From Megamonas hypermegale (lineage in GTDB: Bacteria; Bacillota; Negativicutes; Selenomonadales; Selenomonadaceae): DNA of 64,000 nucleotides. The stretch spans positions 1,302,001-1,366,000 of the forward strand of contig NZ_LT906446.1 in assembly GCF_900187035.1 (NCBI RefSeq), given 5' to 3'. Below the pieces are notes generated by a model. The model searched no databases and was not told where the DNA came from. It was given only the letters and a program-made list of their open reading frames with translations. The translations under genes were made by a program, and so were the position numbers. Positions 43,925 through 52,584 of the stretch are shown piece by piece; positions within the stretch are counted from its first letter, which is position 1; the number at the start of each line of letters is the position of its first letter.

Positions 43925-43938
43925 TTGTATCGATACAA
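43925..43938. promoter_or_regulatory. perfect palindrome upstream of pdxK, possible operator
   Basis: TTGTATCGATACAA is a 14-base perfect palindrome about 90 bases before the pdxK start codon. It is close to GntR-type operator form, but no regulator is visible nearby. Confidence 0.35.
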
Positions 43939-43972
43939 AAAAAGATAGTTAAATACAAATTTAACTATCTTC
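43937..43972 (-). terminator. terminator of the P-loop/Gls24 gene
   Basis: AAGATAGTTAAAT pairs with ATTTAACTATCTT. On the minus strand a TTTTTTG run follows. Confidence 0.88.
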
Positions 43973-43990
43973 AATATACTCAATATTTAT

Positions 43991-44821
43991 TTATGCAAAG
44001 CGCAATCCTTTTACAATAATATTTATATCATGAACAATCATACCCGTCATATATTCTATTACTTCTTTAATTTTCTTTTGAATAGCACGAATTAATGTCG
44101 GTATATGATTACCATATTTCAACACAACTTGAAAAGAAAGTTTTATACCTTTGTCTTCTCCATCTTCCCAAATATGTGTTAGATGAATATGACTCGGTTT
44201 AAAATCAAATGTTTTATCTTTAGCAATGTATTTTATAATCTCTACAATAGTAGTATCATCAATTATCAAACGTCCATAATAACTGAATATAGGGCGTACG
44301 ATAGATTTTTCACCTAAACGACGTCGTTTTGTACTCGATTTTTTGAAAAAAGACTGTATTGGGTCTACTAAATAACCAGAAAAATGTGATTTAAGTTCTA
44401 TCGTTGGTACTGGAATTATATGTTTACCCTCTTTATTGCGATAAAATTGCGCCTTTGCCATTTCTGCTTTTGTAGCTATATCAGCAATATTTATGATTTT
44501 GCTAATAGGTGGCAATTCAAGCGCTTTATCAATTCTATGCACCATGTTTTCTGATGTACCTAAAATTAAAATTCGCTCTGGCTTTACTGTTTTTATTGCT
44601 TCTTTTACTTCTTCAGCATGACCAGGAACAACAAAAACGGCTCTCCTTATCGCCATTATTTTACTTGCTTCTCGTTTAGCAGAATGTCCCGCTATTATTT
44701 TATTATTTTTAATTAAAATACCATCATCTATAATAGCATCAGCTTTATTTTGGCGCGCGACCATTAAAGCTCGATGTGATTTTCCTGTGCCACTAGGACC
44801 GACTAAGGCTATAACATCCAT
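43991..44821 (-). CDS. P-loop protein fused to an Asp23/Gls24-like domain
   Basis: A 276-residue two-domain protein. Residues 1-135 have a P-loop, MDVIALVGPSGTGKSHRALM, and a possible Walker B strand ERILILGTSE, resembling a small nucleotide-binding domain. Residues 175-276 look like Asp23/Gls24: RLIIDDTTIVEIIKYIAKDK, LSFQVVLKYGNHIPTLIRAIQK, EYMTGMIVHDINIIVKGLRF. Asp23 proteins sit at the membrane and are linked to envelope stress, and the fusion would give nucleotide control over such a domain. No partner protein is encoded next to it other than spoVS. Its exact function is unknown. Confidence 0.75.
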   Translation of the reverse strand: MDVIALVGPSGTGKSHRALMVARQNKADAIIDDGILIKNNKIIAGHSAKREASKIMAIRRAVFVVPGHAEEVKEAIKTVKPERILILGTSENMVHRIDKALELPPISKIINIADIATKAEMAKAQFYRNKEGKHIIPVPTIELKSHFSGYLVDPIQSFFKKSSTKRRRLGEKSIVRPIFSYYGRLIIDDTTIVEIIKYIAKDKTFDFKPSHIHLTHIWEDGEDKGIKLSFQVVLKYGNHIPTLIRAIQKKIKEVIEYMTGMIVHDINIIVKGLRFA

Positions 44822-44917
44822 ACAGACTAACTCCTTTACAAATATTTTTTGAATTTTTCGTTATTTATATTAAATCTAATCTGCTTATATAAATTCCTAA
44901 TAATTACAATAGCTACT

Positions 44918-44945
44918 CCCATTCGGCAGATATCTGCCGAATGGG
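44918..44945. repeat. 28-bp perfect palindrome downstream of spoVS
   Basis: CCCATTCGGCAGAT and its exact reverse complement are joined without spacer (centre GATATC). It sits 20 bp after the spoVS stop and is unusually GC-rich for this DNA. No T-run follows on either strand, so it is not a typical terminator. Confidence 0.85.
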
Positions 44946-44964
44946 AAACCACATGTAATTGTCC

Positions 44965-45225
44965 TTATCTTGGTTCAACAATAAGTTTTATTGCTGTACG
45001 CTCTTGTCCATCAATCTGAATATCAGCAAAAGCTGGTATACAAATCAAATCTATACCATGTGGAGCAACAAAGCCGCGAGCAATCGCTACAGCTTTAATA
45101 GCTTGGTTAAGTGCACCTGCTCCGATAGCCTGCAATTCAGCAGTTCCAGATTCTCTCAATACTCCTGCTAATGCACCTGCAACAGAATTTGGATTGGATT
45201 TTGTTGATACTTTTAAAACTTCCAT
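44965..45225 (-). CDS. spoVS: Stage V sporulation protein S (SpoVS)
   Basis: An 86-residue Alba-like nucleic-acid-binding protein. It reads MEVLKVSTKSNPNSVAGALA and then GTAELQAIGAGALNQAIKAV, almost the universal SpoVS sequence. Start ATG at 45225 follows AGGGTG, and six extra upstream codons are not needed. In Bacillus it acts in sporulation gene control, yet it is kept in many non-sporulating relatives, so its basic role is likely wider. The order rny-ymdB-spoVS on this strand is the same as in Bacillus, with one added gene. Confidence 0.97.
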   Translation of the reverse strand: MEVLKVSTKSNPNSVAGALAGVLRESGTAELQAIGAGALNQAIKAVAIARGFVAPHGIDLICIPAFADIQIDGQERTAIKLIVEPR

Positions 45226-45314
45226 GATTAGCACACCCTTCAAAGACTTAAAGAATTAGGAATTACTATTTATTTCGCCAAAAGTATCAAAAATCCTCTT
45301 TTTAATGATTACAA

Positions 45315-46100
45315 CTATACATCATTTTCATTAAACAAAATTCGCTCTATAGACACTGCTTTATTTGTTTTATCATCTACTTCTAAGACAACAGCACTGA
45401 ATACATTTGGACCAGATGCCATTTCGAAACGTACTGGTCTACATGTAATGAATTTATCAATAGCGTTATTTACATTTACACCTAAACTAGAATTATATGG
45501 TCCTACCATGCCCAAATCACTGATATACGCCGTTCCTTTTGGTAAAAGACGATTATCTGCTGTTTGTACATGCGTATGAGTACCTACTACACAAGTTACT
45601 TTGCCGTCAAGATAAAAACCCATAGCAATTTTTTCCGAAGTTGCTTCTGCATGTATATCCACAAGAATAATATCACATCTATCTTTTATTTCTTTCAATA
45701 TTTCATCTACTTTTTGAAAAGGGCAATCCATCGGTGGCATAAAAGTTCTACCGGAAACATTAATTACGCCAACGGTCTTTGCTTTAAATGGATAAAGGCA
45801 AAATCCTTTGCCTGGTGCACCTTCTGGATAATTAGCAGGACGAATTAAAAATGGCTCATCATCAATAAATGATGTGATTTCTCTTTGGTCCCAAATATGA
45901 TTACCAGATGTTACTATATCTGCTCCAGCAGCATACACTTCATCTAATGTTTTTCGACTGATGCCTCTGCCCCCAGCCATATTTTCACCATTTACTACAA
46001 CTACATCTATATTATGTTCCTTGCGAAGCTGTGGTATATACTTACGAAATGTCTCCCTACCAGGACGACCACATACATCACCAACTATTAAAAATTTCAA
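45315..46100 (-). CDS. ymdB: YmdB family metallophosphoesterase
   Basis: A 261-residue phosphodiesterase that hydrolyses 2',3'-cyclic and some cyclic dinucleotide substrates in relatives. The metal-binding set is complete: FLIVGDVCGRPGR, VNGENMAGGRG, SGNHIWDQRE, VDIHAEATSEK and GTHTHVQTADN. The start is TTG at 46100, because GGAGG lies seven bases upstream and the chain then begins LKFLIVGD, as in the family. An upstream start would overlap the preceding gene and give a non-homologous N-terminus. Located between rny and spoVS, matching the usual Firmicutes order. Confidence 0.95.
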   Translation of the reverse strand: MKFLIVGDVCGRPGRETFRKYIPQLRKEHNIDVVVVNGENMAGGRGISRKTLDEVYAAGADIVTSGNHIWDQREITSFIDDEPFLIRPANYPEGAPGKGFCLYPFKAKTVGVINVSGRTFMPPMDCPFQKVDEILKEIKDRCDIILVDIHAEATSEKIAMGFYLDGKVTCVVGTHTHVQTADNRLLPKGTAYISDLGMVGPYNSSLGVNVNNAIDKFITCRPVRFEMASGPNVFSAVVLEVDDKTNKAVSIERILFNENDV

Positions 46101-46113
46101 AACTAAACCTCCA

Positions 46114-46659
46114 TTATTTGTTATAAACAATTACCCTGCCATTTTCTCTAATACCTACCATTTTTTCTTCAACAGGATTTATTTTCAAACTTCCCAGCAT
46201 GGTATCTATGAGTTCTAATTGCGTTAAAACACTCGTATTAACTAATGGTACATAATCTAATTCATTAATTAACTTCTTACCAAATTTATCTTTAATTATT
46301 TCATTGAGTAATCTTAATTCTCCATGTGAGAAAGTCTTTACATCTCTAATGATATTTATAAATGTTGCTTTTTCCTTTACTTCTAATACAACATCATTTT
46401 TTTCTGGTATCAAATCTTCTAAATACTGATATGTCAAGATACTATCTTGTATAAATTCTTTTATTTGCTTTAATTCCGTATTACTTAAAATTTCATTAAT
46501 TGTATAACTGATATAAACTTCTTCATTTTCAGGCTCAACAGATATCTCACTTATTTCTGGATAACATAATAAAATAGAAGTCAACAAATTTATACAATCC
46601 ATATTTGGTTTTTTTTGTTGTTTTATTTTCATCTTCATATTATTTTTGGTTAACCTCAC
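46114..46659 (-). CDS. Hypothetical protein between rny and ymdB
   Basis: A 181-residue cytoplasmic protein that I do not recognise. It is rich in acidic residues and helix formers, with KNDVVLEVKEKATFINIIRD at mid-chain and IRENGRVIVYNK at the end. There is no signal peptide or membrane segment. The first codon is GTG at 46659. An ATG at 46638 is also possible because no clear ribosome binding site decides. It is co-directional with ymdB, 13 bp upstream of its TTG, and so is probably in the same transcript. Its insertion in an otherwise conserved rny-ymdB-spoVS block is unusual. Confidence 0.65.
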   Translation of the reverse strand: MRLTKNNMKMKIKQQKKPNMDCINLLTSILLCYPEISEISVEPENEEVYISYTINEILSNTELKQIKEFIQDSILTYQYLEDLIPEKNDVVLEVKEKATFINIIRDVKTFSHGELRLLNEIIKDKFGKKLINELDYVPLVNTSVLTQLELIDTMLGSLKINPVEEKMVGIRENGRVIVYNK

Positions 46660-46763
46660 TAATCTTTCAGCAAAGTCCTGTTTCTATTATTTTATAGCTT
46701 ATATGCTAACAATGCAAACAGCAAAATAAAAATTTTTATCTAATAACCAACTTAAATACATGA

Positions 46764-46808
46764 TAAAAAAACAGTTGTTATTCATTTTCACTCAAATAAC
46801 AACTGTTT
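46764..46808 (-). terminator. terminator downstream of rny
   Basis: On the minus strand AAACAGTTGTTATT pairs with AATAACAACTGTTT, followed by TTTTTATCATG. It separates rny from the hypothetical gene. Confidence 0.88.
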
Positions 46809-46815
46809 GTTTCAT

Positions 46816-48360
46816 TTATTTTGCGTAATCAACAACACGAGTTTCTCTGATTACAGTTACTTTAATCTGACCTGGATATTCCAGTTCAGCTTCAATTTTC
46901 TTAGTTATATCATGCGCTAAAGCTATAGTAGAAAGGTCATCCATCTTATCTGGTTTTACCATAATGCGAATTTCTCTACCTGCTTGAATAGCAAAAGAAC
47001 GTTCAACGCCTTCAAAGGATTCAGCAATTTCTTCTAAACGTTTCAAACGTTTTAAGTAAGATTCCAGGCTTTCGCGTCTTGCACCTGGACGAGCAGCTGA
47101 AACAGCATCAGCAGCAGCAACAAGTACAGCTTCTACTGTTTTTGCTTCTTCATCACCATGATGAGCTGCTATTGCATTTACTACATCAGCTGATTCACGA
47201 TATTTCTTCGCTAAATCAGCACCGATTGTGACATGCGGTCCTTCAACTTCATGGTCAATTGCTTTACCGATATCATGTAAAAGGCCACTGCGTTTTGCAA
47301 GTGCTACATCAACGCCTAATTCTGCCGCCATAACACCAGCTAAATGAGCAACTTCAACTGAATGATTAAGTACATTTTGACCATAACTTGTACGGTACTT
47401 CAAACGGCCTAATAATTTTACCAATTCTTGATGTAAACCATGTACACCAGTTTCAAAGCAAGCTTGTTCACCAGCTTCTTTAATACGCTGGTCAACCTCT
47501 TTACGAGCTTTTTCTACCATTTCTTCAATGCGTGCTGGATGAATACGTCCATCTGCAATGAGTTTTTCTAATGCAATGCGAGCAATTTCACGACGAACTG
47601 GGTCAAAACCAGATAAAATAACAGCTTCTGGTGTATCATCAATGATTAAATCAATGCCTGTAAGTGTTTCAAGAGCACGAATATTTCTGCCCTCACGACC
47701 AATTATACGACCCTTCATTTCATCATTTGGCAATGCTACTACAGAAACAGTCGTTTCTGCTACGTGGTCAGCCGCACATCTTTGAATCGCTTGTGAAATG
47801 ATATTTCGTGCGCGTTTTTCTGCTTCATCTTTTGCTTGCTGTTCATATTCTTTAATCATAACAGCTTTATCATGTTTGATTTCAATTTCTGCATCAGCTA
47901 AAAGCATTGAACGAGCATCTTCACTTGTAAGACCAGATATACGTTCTAATTCTTCCATTTGCTTAGCATGCAATGCTTCAATACGTGCTTGCGATTTATC
48001 TATTTCGCTTTCTTTACGATTTAAACTTTCTTCTTTTCTTTCTAAAGAATCGATTTTACGGTCTAAATTTTCTTCTTTCTGCATTAAACGACGTTCCTGA
48101 CGGGAAAGTTCATTTCTGCGGTCTTTTGTATCACGATCGAGCTCTTGACGCATTTTGTGTATTTCTTCTTTTGCTTCAAGAGTAGCTTCTTTTTTCTTGG
48201 TTTCAATCTGTTTTTCTGCTTCGCTTATTATTCGCTTTGCTTCAATTTCAGCAGAACCAATTTGTGCTTCTGCACTTCGTTTTCTCAGCCAATACCCTAC
48301 GCCCAAGCCGACAACAAGTGCAAGTATTATCGCTAATATTAATTCAACGATAATCTTCAC
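46816..48360 (-). CDS. rny: Ribonuclease Y
   Basis: A 514-residue membrane-anchored endoribonuclease that starts decay of many mRNAs. It shows an N-terminal helix (residues 3-25), a long charged coiled coil to about 200, a KH domain with [19 protein letters not shown] near 215-233, and an HD domain with [13 protein letters not shown] and [10 protein letters not shown] near 330-375. Length is standard. The start is at 48360 with AGGGGGGTG just upstream. A promoter and a short hairpin precede it (see 48502-48565). The order rny-ymdB-spoVS is conserved. Confidence 0.97.
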   Translation of the reverse strand: MKIIVELILAIILALVVGLGVGYWLRKRSAEAQIGSAEIEAKRIISEAEKQIETKKKEATLEAKEEIHKMRQELDRDTKDRRNELSRQERRLMQKEENLDRKIDSLERKEESLNRKESEIDKSQARIEALHAKQMEELERISGLTSEDARSMLLADAEIEIKHDKAVMIKEYEQQAKDEAEKRARNIISQAIQRCAADHVAETTVSVVALPNDEMKGRIIGREGRNIRALETLTGIDLIIDDTPEAVILSGFDPVRREIARIALEKLIADGRIHPARIEEMVEKARKEVDQRIKEAGEQACFETGVHGLHQELVKLLGRLKYRTSYGQNVLNHSVEVAHLAGVMAAELGVDVALAKRSGLLHDIGKAIDHEVEGPHVTIGADLAKKYRESADVVNAIAAHHGDEEAKTVEAVLVAAADAVSAARPGARRESLESYLKRLKRLEEIAESFEGVERSFAIQAGREIRIMVKPDKMDDLSTIALAHDITKKIEAELEYPGQIKVTVIRETRVVDYAK

Positions 48361-48501
48361 CCCCCTTTACTTTGAATTTTTTGATAATATTTTTTAATCA
48401 GTTTAGATTAGAAACTTTTGTACAAAATGTACATAAAATAAATCTGCCGAAGTTTCCACAGCAAATACATTTTAGCGTTAATTATCTCATGACAAAATAA
48501 A

Positions 48502-48517
48502 AAAGCCCGAAGACTTT
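48502..48517 (-). terminator. UUCG-tetraloop terminator in the rny leader
   Basis: On the minus strand AAAGTC-TTCG-GGCTTT followed by TTTT. A C(UUCG)G loop is very stable. It lies only about 15-20 bases after the predicted transcription start for rny, so it may act as an attenuator. Confidence 0.6.
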
Positions 48518-48536
48518 GTTCACGCTCATAAAAGAT

Positions 48537-48565
48537 ATTTTAAAGGTTTTTAGAAATAGTGTCAA
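48537..48565 (-). promoter_or_regulatory. predicted promoter of rny
   Basis: On the minus strand TTGACA (48560-48565), 17 bp, TAAAAT (48537-48542). Confidence 0.7.
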
Positions 48566-48589
48566 GCTAATAAGTCTACTGTTATCTAT

Positions 48590-48628
48590 AAAAAAAGCTA
48601 TCGTTTTTTTATAAACAATAGCTTTTAT
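48590..48628 (-). terminator. terminator of the YbjN-like gene
   Basis: AAAAGCTATTG...CGATAGCTTTTTTT on the minus strand, with one wobble pair, directly after the gene at 48633. Confidence 0.8.
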
Positions 48629-48632
48629 TTTC

Positions 48633-49097
48633 TTAACTCCAAAGAAGTTTCATCCAATTTGGATATTCTTGTTCTAAATGACTATTTATAGCACTTAAAA
48701 GCTCAATAACCAAATCACCATCAAGTTCATTTTTACTACCTGGTATATACATGTCTAAATACAATGCATCATCCATGCCTAAATAATACTTGATAGCTTT
48801 GTAAGTTATATTCATTTCATTAACACAACGTACGAATTCATCTTTATTTTTTATAAAACTAACATCAGGTATAACCTGTACTCTAACTACGGTATATATA
48901 CTATCATCAATTACTACCACTGCAGGCAATTTCTGTCCAAACACTTTTACATATGTATGAAAAGTAACTCTACCATTATTATTATTCGTTTGCGCATTAT
49001 TATCTTCTACTATTTCATTTTTTATTTCTTCTACTCTAAAATAAGTAATACCTTTTTCAGCCAAATACTGTTTAAAACTATCTGCTTTTAAATTCAT
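48633..49097 (-). CDS. YbjN-like domain protein of unknown function
   Basis: A 154-residue cytoplasmic protein. Its fold pattern is a short helix (DSFKQYLAEKGITYFRVEE), an Asn-rich loop, several strands (VTFHTYVKVFGQKLPAVVVID), then VNEMNITYKAIKYYLGMDDALYLDMYIP and a final helix. This resembles YbjN/type III chaperone-like proteins. Start ATG at 49097 after AAGGTG. It is divergent from relA with about 190 bp between them, and it is transcribed alone. Function is unknown. Confidence 0.65.
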   Translation of the reverse strand: MNLKADSFKQYLAEKGITYFRVEEIKNEIVEDNNAQTNNNNGRVTFHTYVKVFGQKLPAVVVIDDSIYTVVRVQVIPDVSFIKNKDEFVRCVNEMNITYKAIKYYLGMDDALYLDMYIPGSKNELDGDLVIELLSAINSHLEQEYPNWMKLLWS

Positions 49098-49284
49098 TCT
49101 TATCACACCTTTTACTTGTAAATAATTTGTTTATCTTGCTAAAATATCTATTTTGCTTGATTATGTTATACATATATATTATCATGGTTTTATAATTTCT
49201 TTATTATATAGCTAAAATCCTTCTAAGATATTTGTTGTTGATATTTGTACTATATTGTTTTATAAATGTTTGGAGTTGAAAAAA

Positions 49285-51510
49285 ATGACTGATAAAAATG
49301 TCGATATTTCTATTAATGATATTATTGATGCTGTAAAATCTTATAATTCCAATGCCAATTTCGACTTAATTTTAAAAGCCTACAATCTAGCAAATGAAGC
49401 TCACGCCAACCAAACTCGTGTATCTGGCGAAAAATACATAACACATCCATTACATGTTGCTATGATTTTAACTGAATTGCACATTGATGATGTAACAATT
49501 GCCGCAGCTTTATTACATGATGTAGTAGAAGATACCATTTATACCATAGACCAAATGAAAGAACTCTTTGGTGAAGAAGTAGCTATGCTCATTGACGGCG
49601 TTACTAAACTGAGCAAAATGAAATACAAGTCTAAAGAAGACCAACAGCTTGAAACGTATCGCAAGATGTTTTTGGCAATGGCAAAAGATATCCGTGTCAT
49701 CATGATAAAACTCGCTGACCGTTTGCACAATATGCGTACTTTAAAATATATGCGTGAAGAAAAACAAAAACGCATTGCTAAAGAAACACTAGAAGTTTAC
49801 GCGCCACTTGCTAATCGCTTAGGTATTTCTAATATAAAATGTGAACTTGAAGATTTATGTTTGCGCTATTTAGAACCAGAAACTTATTATGATTTAGTAG
49901 ATAAAGTACAACAAAAACGTGCAGAACGTCAAGCTTTTATCAATGAATCCATCGCTAAAATTCAAAAAGAATTTGATAAAGTTCATTTGAAAGGCGAAAT
50001 CAAAGGCCGTGCTAAACATTTCTATAGTATTTATCGCAAGATGAAAAACAGCCATAAAGATTTTTCCGATATATTCGACTTACTCGCTGTACGTGTACTC
50101 GTTAAGACAATACCTGATTGCTACACTGTATTGGGTATCATCCACGCTATGTGGAAACCATTGCCTGGCAGATTTAAAGATTATATCGCTGTGCCAAAAA
50201 CAAACGGTTACCAATCTCTGCATACAACGGTAATCACAGACAATGCTATTCCACTTGAAATTCAAATTCGTACATTTGCCATGCACGCCGTTTCTGAATA
50301 CGGTATCGCCGCTCACTGGAAATACAAAGAAGCTGGCAACAAGAGTATCGGCGCTAATAGCAATTACGATAAAAAGCTTTCTTGGCTTCGCCAAATGATA
50401 ACTTTACAAGATGAATTTTCTGACCCACGCGAATACTTTGAAGCCTTAAAAATTGATATTTTCTCTGATGAAGTATTTGTTTACACCCCACGCGGTGATG
50501 TTATCAATTTACCAAAAGGTTCTAATCCAATCGACTTTGCTTATCACATTCATACAGATATCGGCAATCACTGCGTTGGCGCTAAAGTAAATGGTAAAAT
50601 CGTACCACTTGAATATAAATTACAAAATGGCGATGTTGTATCTGTAATAACTAATAAACAAAACAATGGTCCTAGTCCTGACTGGCTCAACATCGTTGCT
50701 TCATCTCAAACGAGAACGAAAATCCGCCAGTGGTTCAAAAAACAACGCCGTGAAGAAAATATCGCTCGTGGAATGGAATTGCTTGAAAACGAAGCAAAAC
50801 ATCTTGGCTATAATTTCAAAGATTTAACAAAAAATGACCGCTTACTTCAAGTAGCTAAAAAAATGAATATCCAATCCATAGATGATATGCTCGCAGGCAT
50901 TGGCTATGGCGGTATCACTATAAATAGCATCATGACTAAGCTGATTGCTTTCCATAAAAAGGATTTGCAAGAAGTTACACCGCCAGATATCACTCAGATG
51001 CTAGAAAAAATCAAACCAAAAAATCCAAAGAAAAAATCTAACCAAGGTATTTTAGTCGAAGGAGAAGATGGTTTTCTTGTACATCTTGCCAAATGCTGTA
51101 ACCCTATTCCTGGCGACCAGATTATCGGTTATATAACACGCGGTAAAGGCGTTTCTGTTCACCGTGCCGATTGTCCAAACGTCTTGCGCGAAGGCAATGA
51201 TATGATGCGTATAATCGATGTAAGCTGGGACATCAGCACCGACCAATTATCTTATCCTGTATCAATAGAACTCGGCTGTTATGACCGCCAAGGCATTTTA
51301 ACAGAAATCTTATCTCGCATATCTGATGCTAAAATCAATATAGATAATATTGTATCACGTAGCATTCCAAGCAATAAAACAGCCGTCATGACGATAACAT
51401 TCCATACGAAAAATACAGCACGCACTGAACAATTAATGAACACATTGCGACGCGTCAAAGACGTGTACAGCGTACGACGCACACTCAGCAGTTCTTCAAA
51501 TAAAGATTAA
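49285..51510 (+). CDS. relA: (p)ppGpp synthetase/hydrolase, RelA/SpoT family
   Basis: A 741-residue long RSH enzyme for the stringent response. The HD hydrolase domain is intact: HPLHVAMILTELHIDD and ALLHDVVEDT near 55-85. The synthetase domain follows with RLKDY-type GRFKDYIAVPKTNGYQSLHT near 300. Next come the TGS domain (FVYTPRGDVINLPKGSNPIDFAYHIHT), a zinc-finger/CC domain (LVHLAKCCNPIPGD) and a C-terminal ACT domain (VSIELGCYDRQGILTEILSR). Both activities are therefore expected. The start ATG at 49285 follows GGAG, and an upstream TTG lacks one. An MBL hydrolase gene follows after 15 bp. Confidence 0.96.
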   Translation: MTDKNVDISINDIIDAVKSYNSNANFDLILKAYNLANEAHANQTRVSGEKYITHPLHVAMILTELHIDDVTIAAALLHDVVEDTIYTIDQMKELFGEEVAMLIDGVTKLSKMKYKSKEDQQLETYRKMFLAMAKDIRVIMIKLADRLHNMRTLKYMREEKQKRIAKETLEVYAPLANRLGISNIKCELEDLCLRYLEPETYYDLVDKVQQKRAERQAFINESIAKIQKEFDKVHLKGEIKGRAKHFYSIYRKMKNSHKDFSDIFDLLAVRVLVKTIPDCYTVLGIIHAMWKPLPGRFKDYIAVPKTNGYQSLHTTVITDNAIPLEIQIRTFAMHAVSEYGIAAHWKYKEAGNKSIGANSNYDKKLSWLRQMITLQDEFSDPREYFEALKIDIFSDEVFVYTPRGDVINLPKGSNPIDFAYHIHTDIGNHCVGAKVNGKIVPLEYKLQNGDVVSVITNKQNNGPSPDWLNIVASSQTRTKIRQWFKKQRREENIARGMELLENEAKHLGYNFKDLTKNDRLLQVAKKMNIQSIDDMLAGIGYGGITINSIMTKLIAFHKKDLQEVTPPDITQMLEKIKPKNPKKKSNQGILVEGEDGFLVHLAKCCNPIPGDQIIGYITRGKGVSVHRADCPNVLREGNDMMRIIDVSWDISTDQLSYPVSIELGCYDRQGILTEILSRISDAKINIDNIVSRSIPSNKTAVMTITFHTKNTARTEQLMNTLRRVKDVYSVRRTLSSSSNKD

Positions 51511-51525
51511 GGAGAGAAAATCAAC

Positions 51526-52152
51526 TTGAAAATAATATCTTTAACTGTAGGGCCTATTATGGAAAATTGCTATATCATTTATGATGAACAATCGCTTGAA
51601 GGCATTATCGTCGACCCAGGCGATGAAGCTGACCGCATTTTAAAAGCCGTACAAAAATTAAATCTCACTATAAAATACATCGTAAACACACACGGCCATG
51701 CTGACCATATCGGCGCTAATAAACAGCTAGGCGAAGCGCTTCATGCAAAACTTGCCATCCATGCTGATGATGTCGCTATGCTCACTGACCCACAGCTCAA
51801 CCTTTCCATATCTGGTTACATGGGTAGAGTAATCATCTCTCAACCAGCCGATATTCTGCTTCATGAAAACGATATCATCTCTTTTGGCAACTGCCAATTT
51901 AAAGTAATTCATACACCAGGTCATACGCCTGGCGGAATTTGCCTCGTTGGTGAAAATATCGTCGTTAGCGGTGACTCACTGTTTGCTGGTTCTATCGGCA
52001 GAACAGATTTTCCAACAGGTTCTATGACGGATTTAGTTTCTAGCTTAAAAACAAAAATCCTCACACTAGACCCTAAAATGCATGTATTCCCAGGTCATGG
52101 TGGCCCTAGCGTCATTGAATGGGAAAAACAAAACAATCCATATCTTGCATAA
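51526..52152 (+). CDS. MBL fold metallo-hydrolase, glyoxalase II-like
   Basis: A 208-residue metallo-beta-lactamase-fold hydrolase. Two zinc sites are given by NTHGHADHIGAN (HxHxDH, near 56-67), HTPGHTPGG (near 131), the bridging Asp in SGDSLFAGSIGR and PGHGGPS near the end. It resembles Bacillus YqgX, a bacillithiol- or thioester-related glyoxalase II. The start is TTG at 51526, with AAGGAGAG upstream. It is cotranscribed with relA and followed by a terminator, so it ends that unit. Confidence 0.9.
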   Translation: MKIISLTVGPIMENCYIIYDEQSLEGIIVDPGDEADRILKAVQKLNLTIKYIVNTHGHADHIGANKQLGEALHAKLAIHADDVAMLTDPQLNLSISGYMGRVIISQPADILLHENDIISFGNCQFKVIHTPGHTPGGICLVGENIVVSGDSLFAGSIGRTDFPTGSMTDLVSSLKTKILTLDPKMHVFPGHGGPSVIEWEKQNNPYLA

Positions 52153-52160
52153 TTCAAATA

Positions 52161-52187
52161 AAAGACAGGTATTTATTACCTGTCTTT
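52161..52187 (+). terminator. rho-independent terminator
   Basis: AAAGACAGGT pairs with ACCTGTCTTT across a seven-base loop. It is partly followed by AT-rich DNA, and the next gene begins 24 bp on, so readthrough is possible. Confidence 0.75.
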
Positions 52188-52210
52188 AAATTACACTGAA
52201 GGAAATTATT

Positions 52211-52579
52211 ATGAATGATATTTTCAAACCGCAAATTTTAGATATTAAAACGAGCGCTCAAGCCATTGAAGAAATGACAAAAATCGACTGCACTTCTGCC
52301 GGTATTGCTATAATGAAAGACAAAGCTCTCTTTAAAGTCATTAAGCTTACAGATGTTAATAGCAAAGCTGCTAATATTTTAAAGCAGACTTTTTTAAGCA
52401 AAGGCGGTGAAGTTGCCATATCTCGCCACTGTGCCGATTTAAGCCACGATACAAGCGATGTAATCATCATGGCAACTGTTCATCAATATAAAAAAGCAAT
52501 ACCCGTTTTGAAAATGCAGCCATGGAAATTAAAAAACATTGCTGCCATTTTACAAGAAATAATCACAGAGAAAGGATGA
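52211..52579 (+). CDS. Small protein resembling the N-terminal domain of some dihydropteroate synthases
   Basis: A 122-residue protein. Segments VNSKAANILKQTFLSKGGEVAISRHCADLS, DVIIMATVHQYKKAI and LKMQPWKLKNIAAIL resemble the extra N-terminal domain present before the TIM barrel in dihydropteroate synthases of some anaerobic Firmicutes. Here it stands alone, with no barrel following. This is pattern memory, not a search result. It lies before a HAD phosphatase gene with no overlap, and its own ribosome binding site (GAAGGA) is clear. Function of the free domain is unknown. Confidence 0.55.
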   Translation: MNDIFKPQILDIKTSAQAIEEMTKIDCTSAGIAIMKDKALFKVIKLTDVNSKAANILKQTFLSKGGEVAISRHCADLSHDTSDVIIMATVHQYKKAIPVLKMQPWKLKNIAAILQEIITEKG

Positions 52580-52584
52580 TTTCT

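Noticed and set aside
44918-44945. The palindrome after spoVS as a rho-independent terminator
   Set aside because: There is no T-run on either side, so I list it as a repeat or hairpin only.
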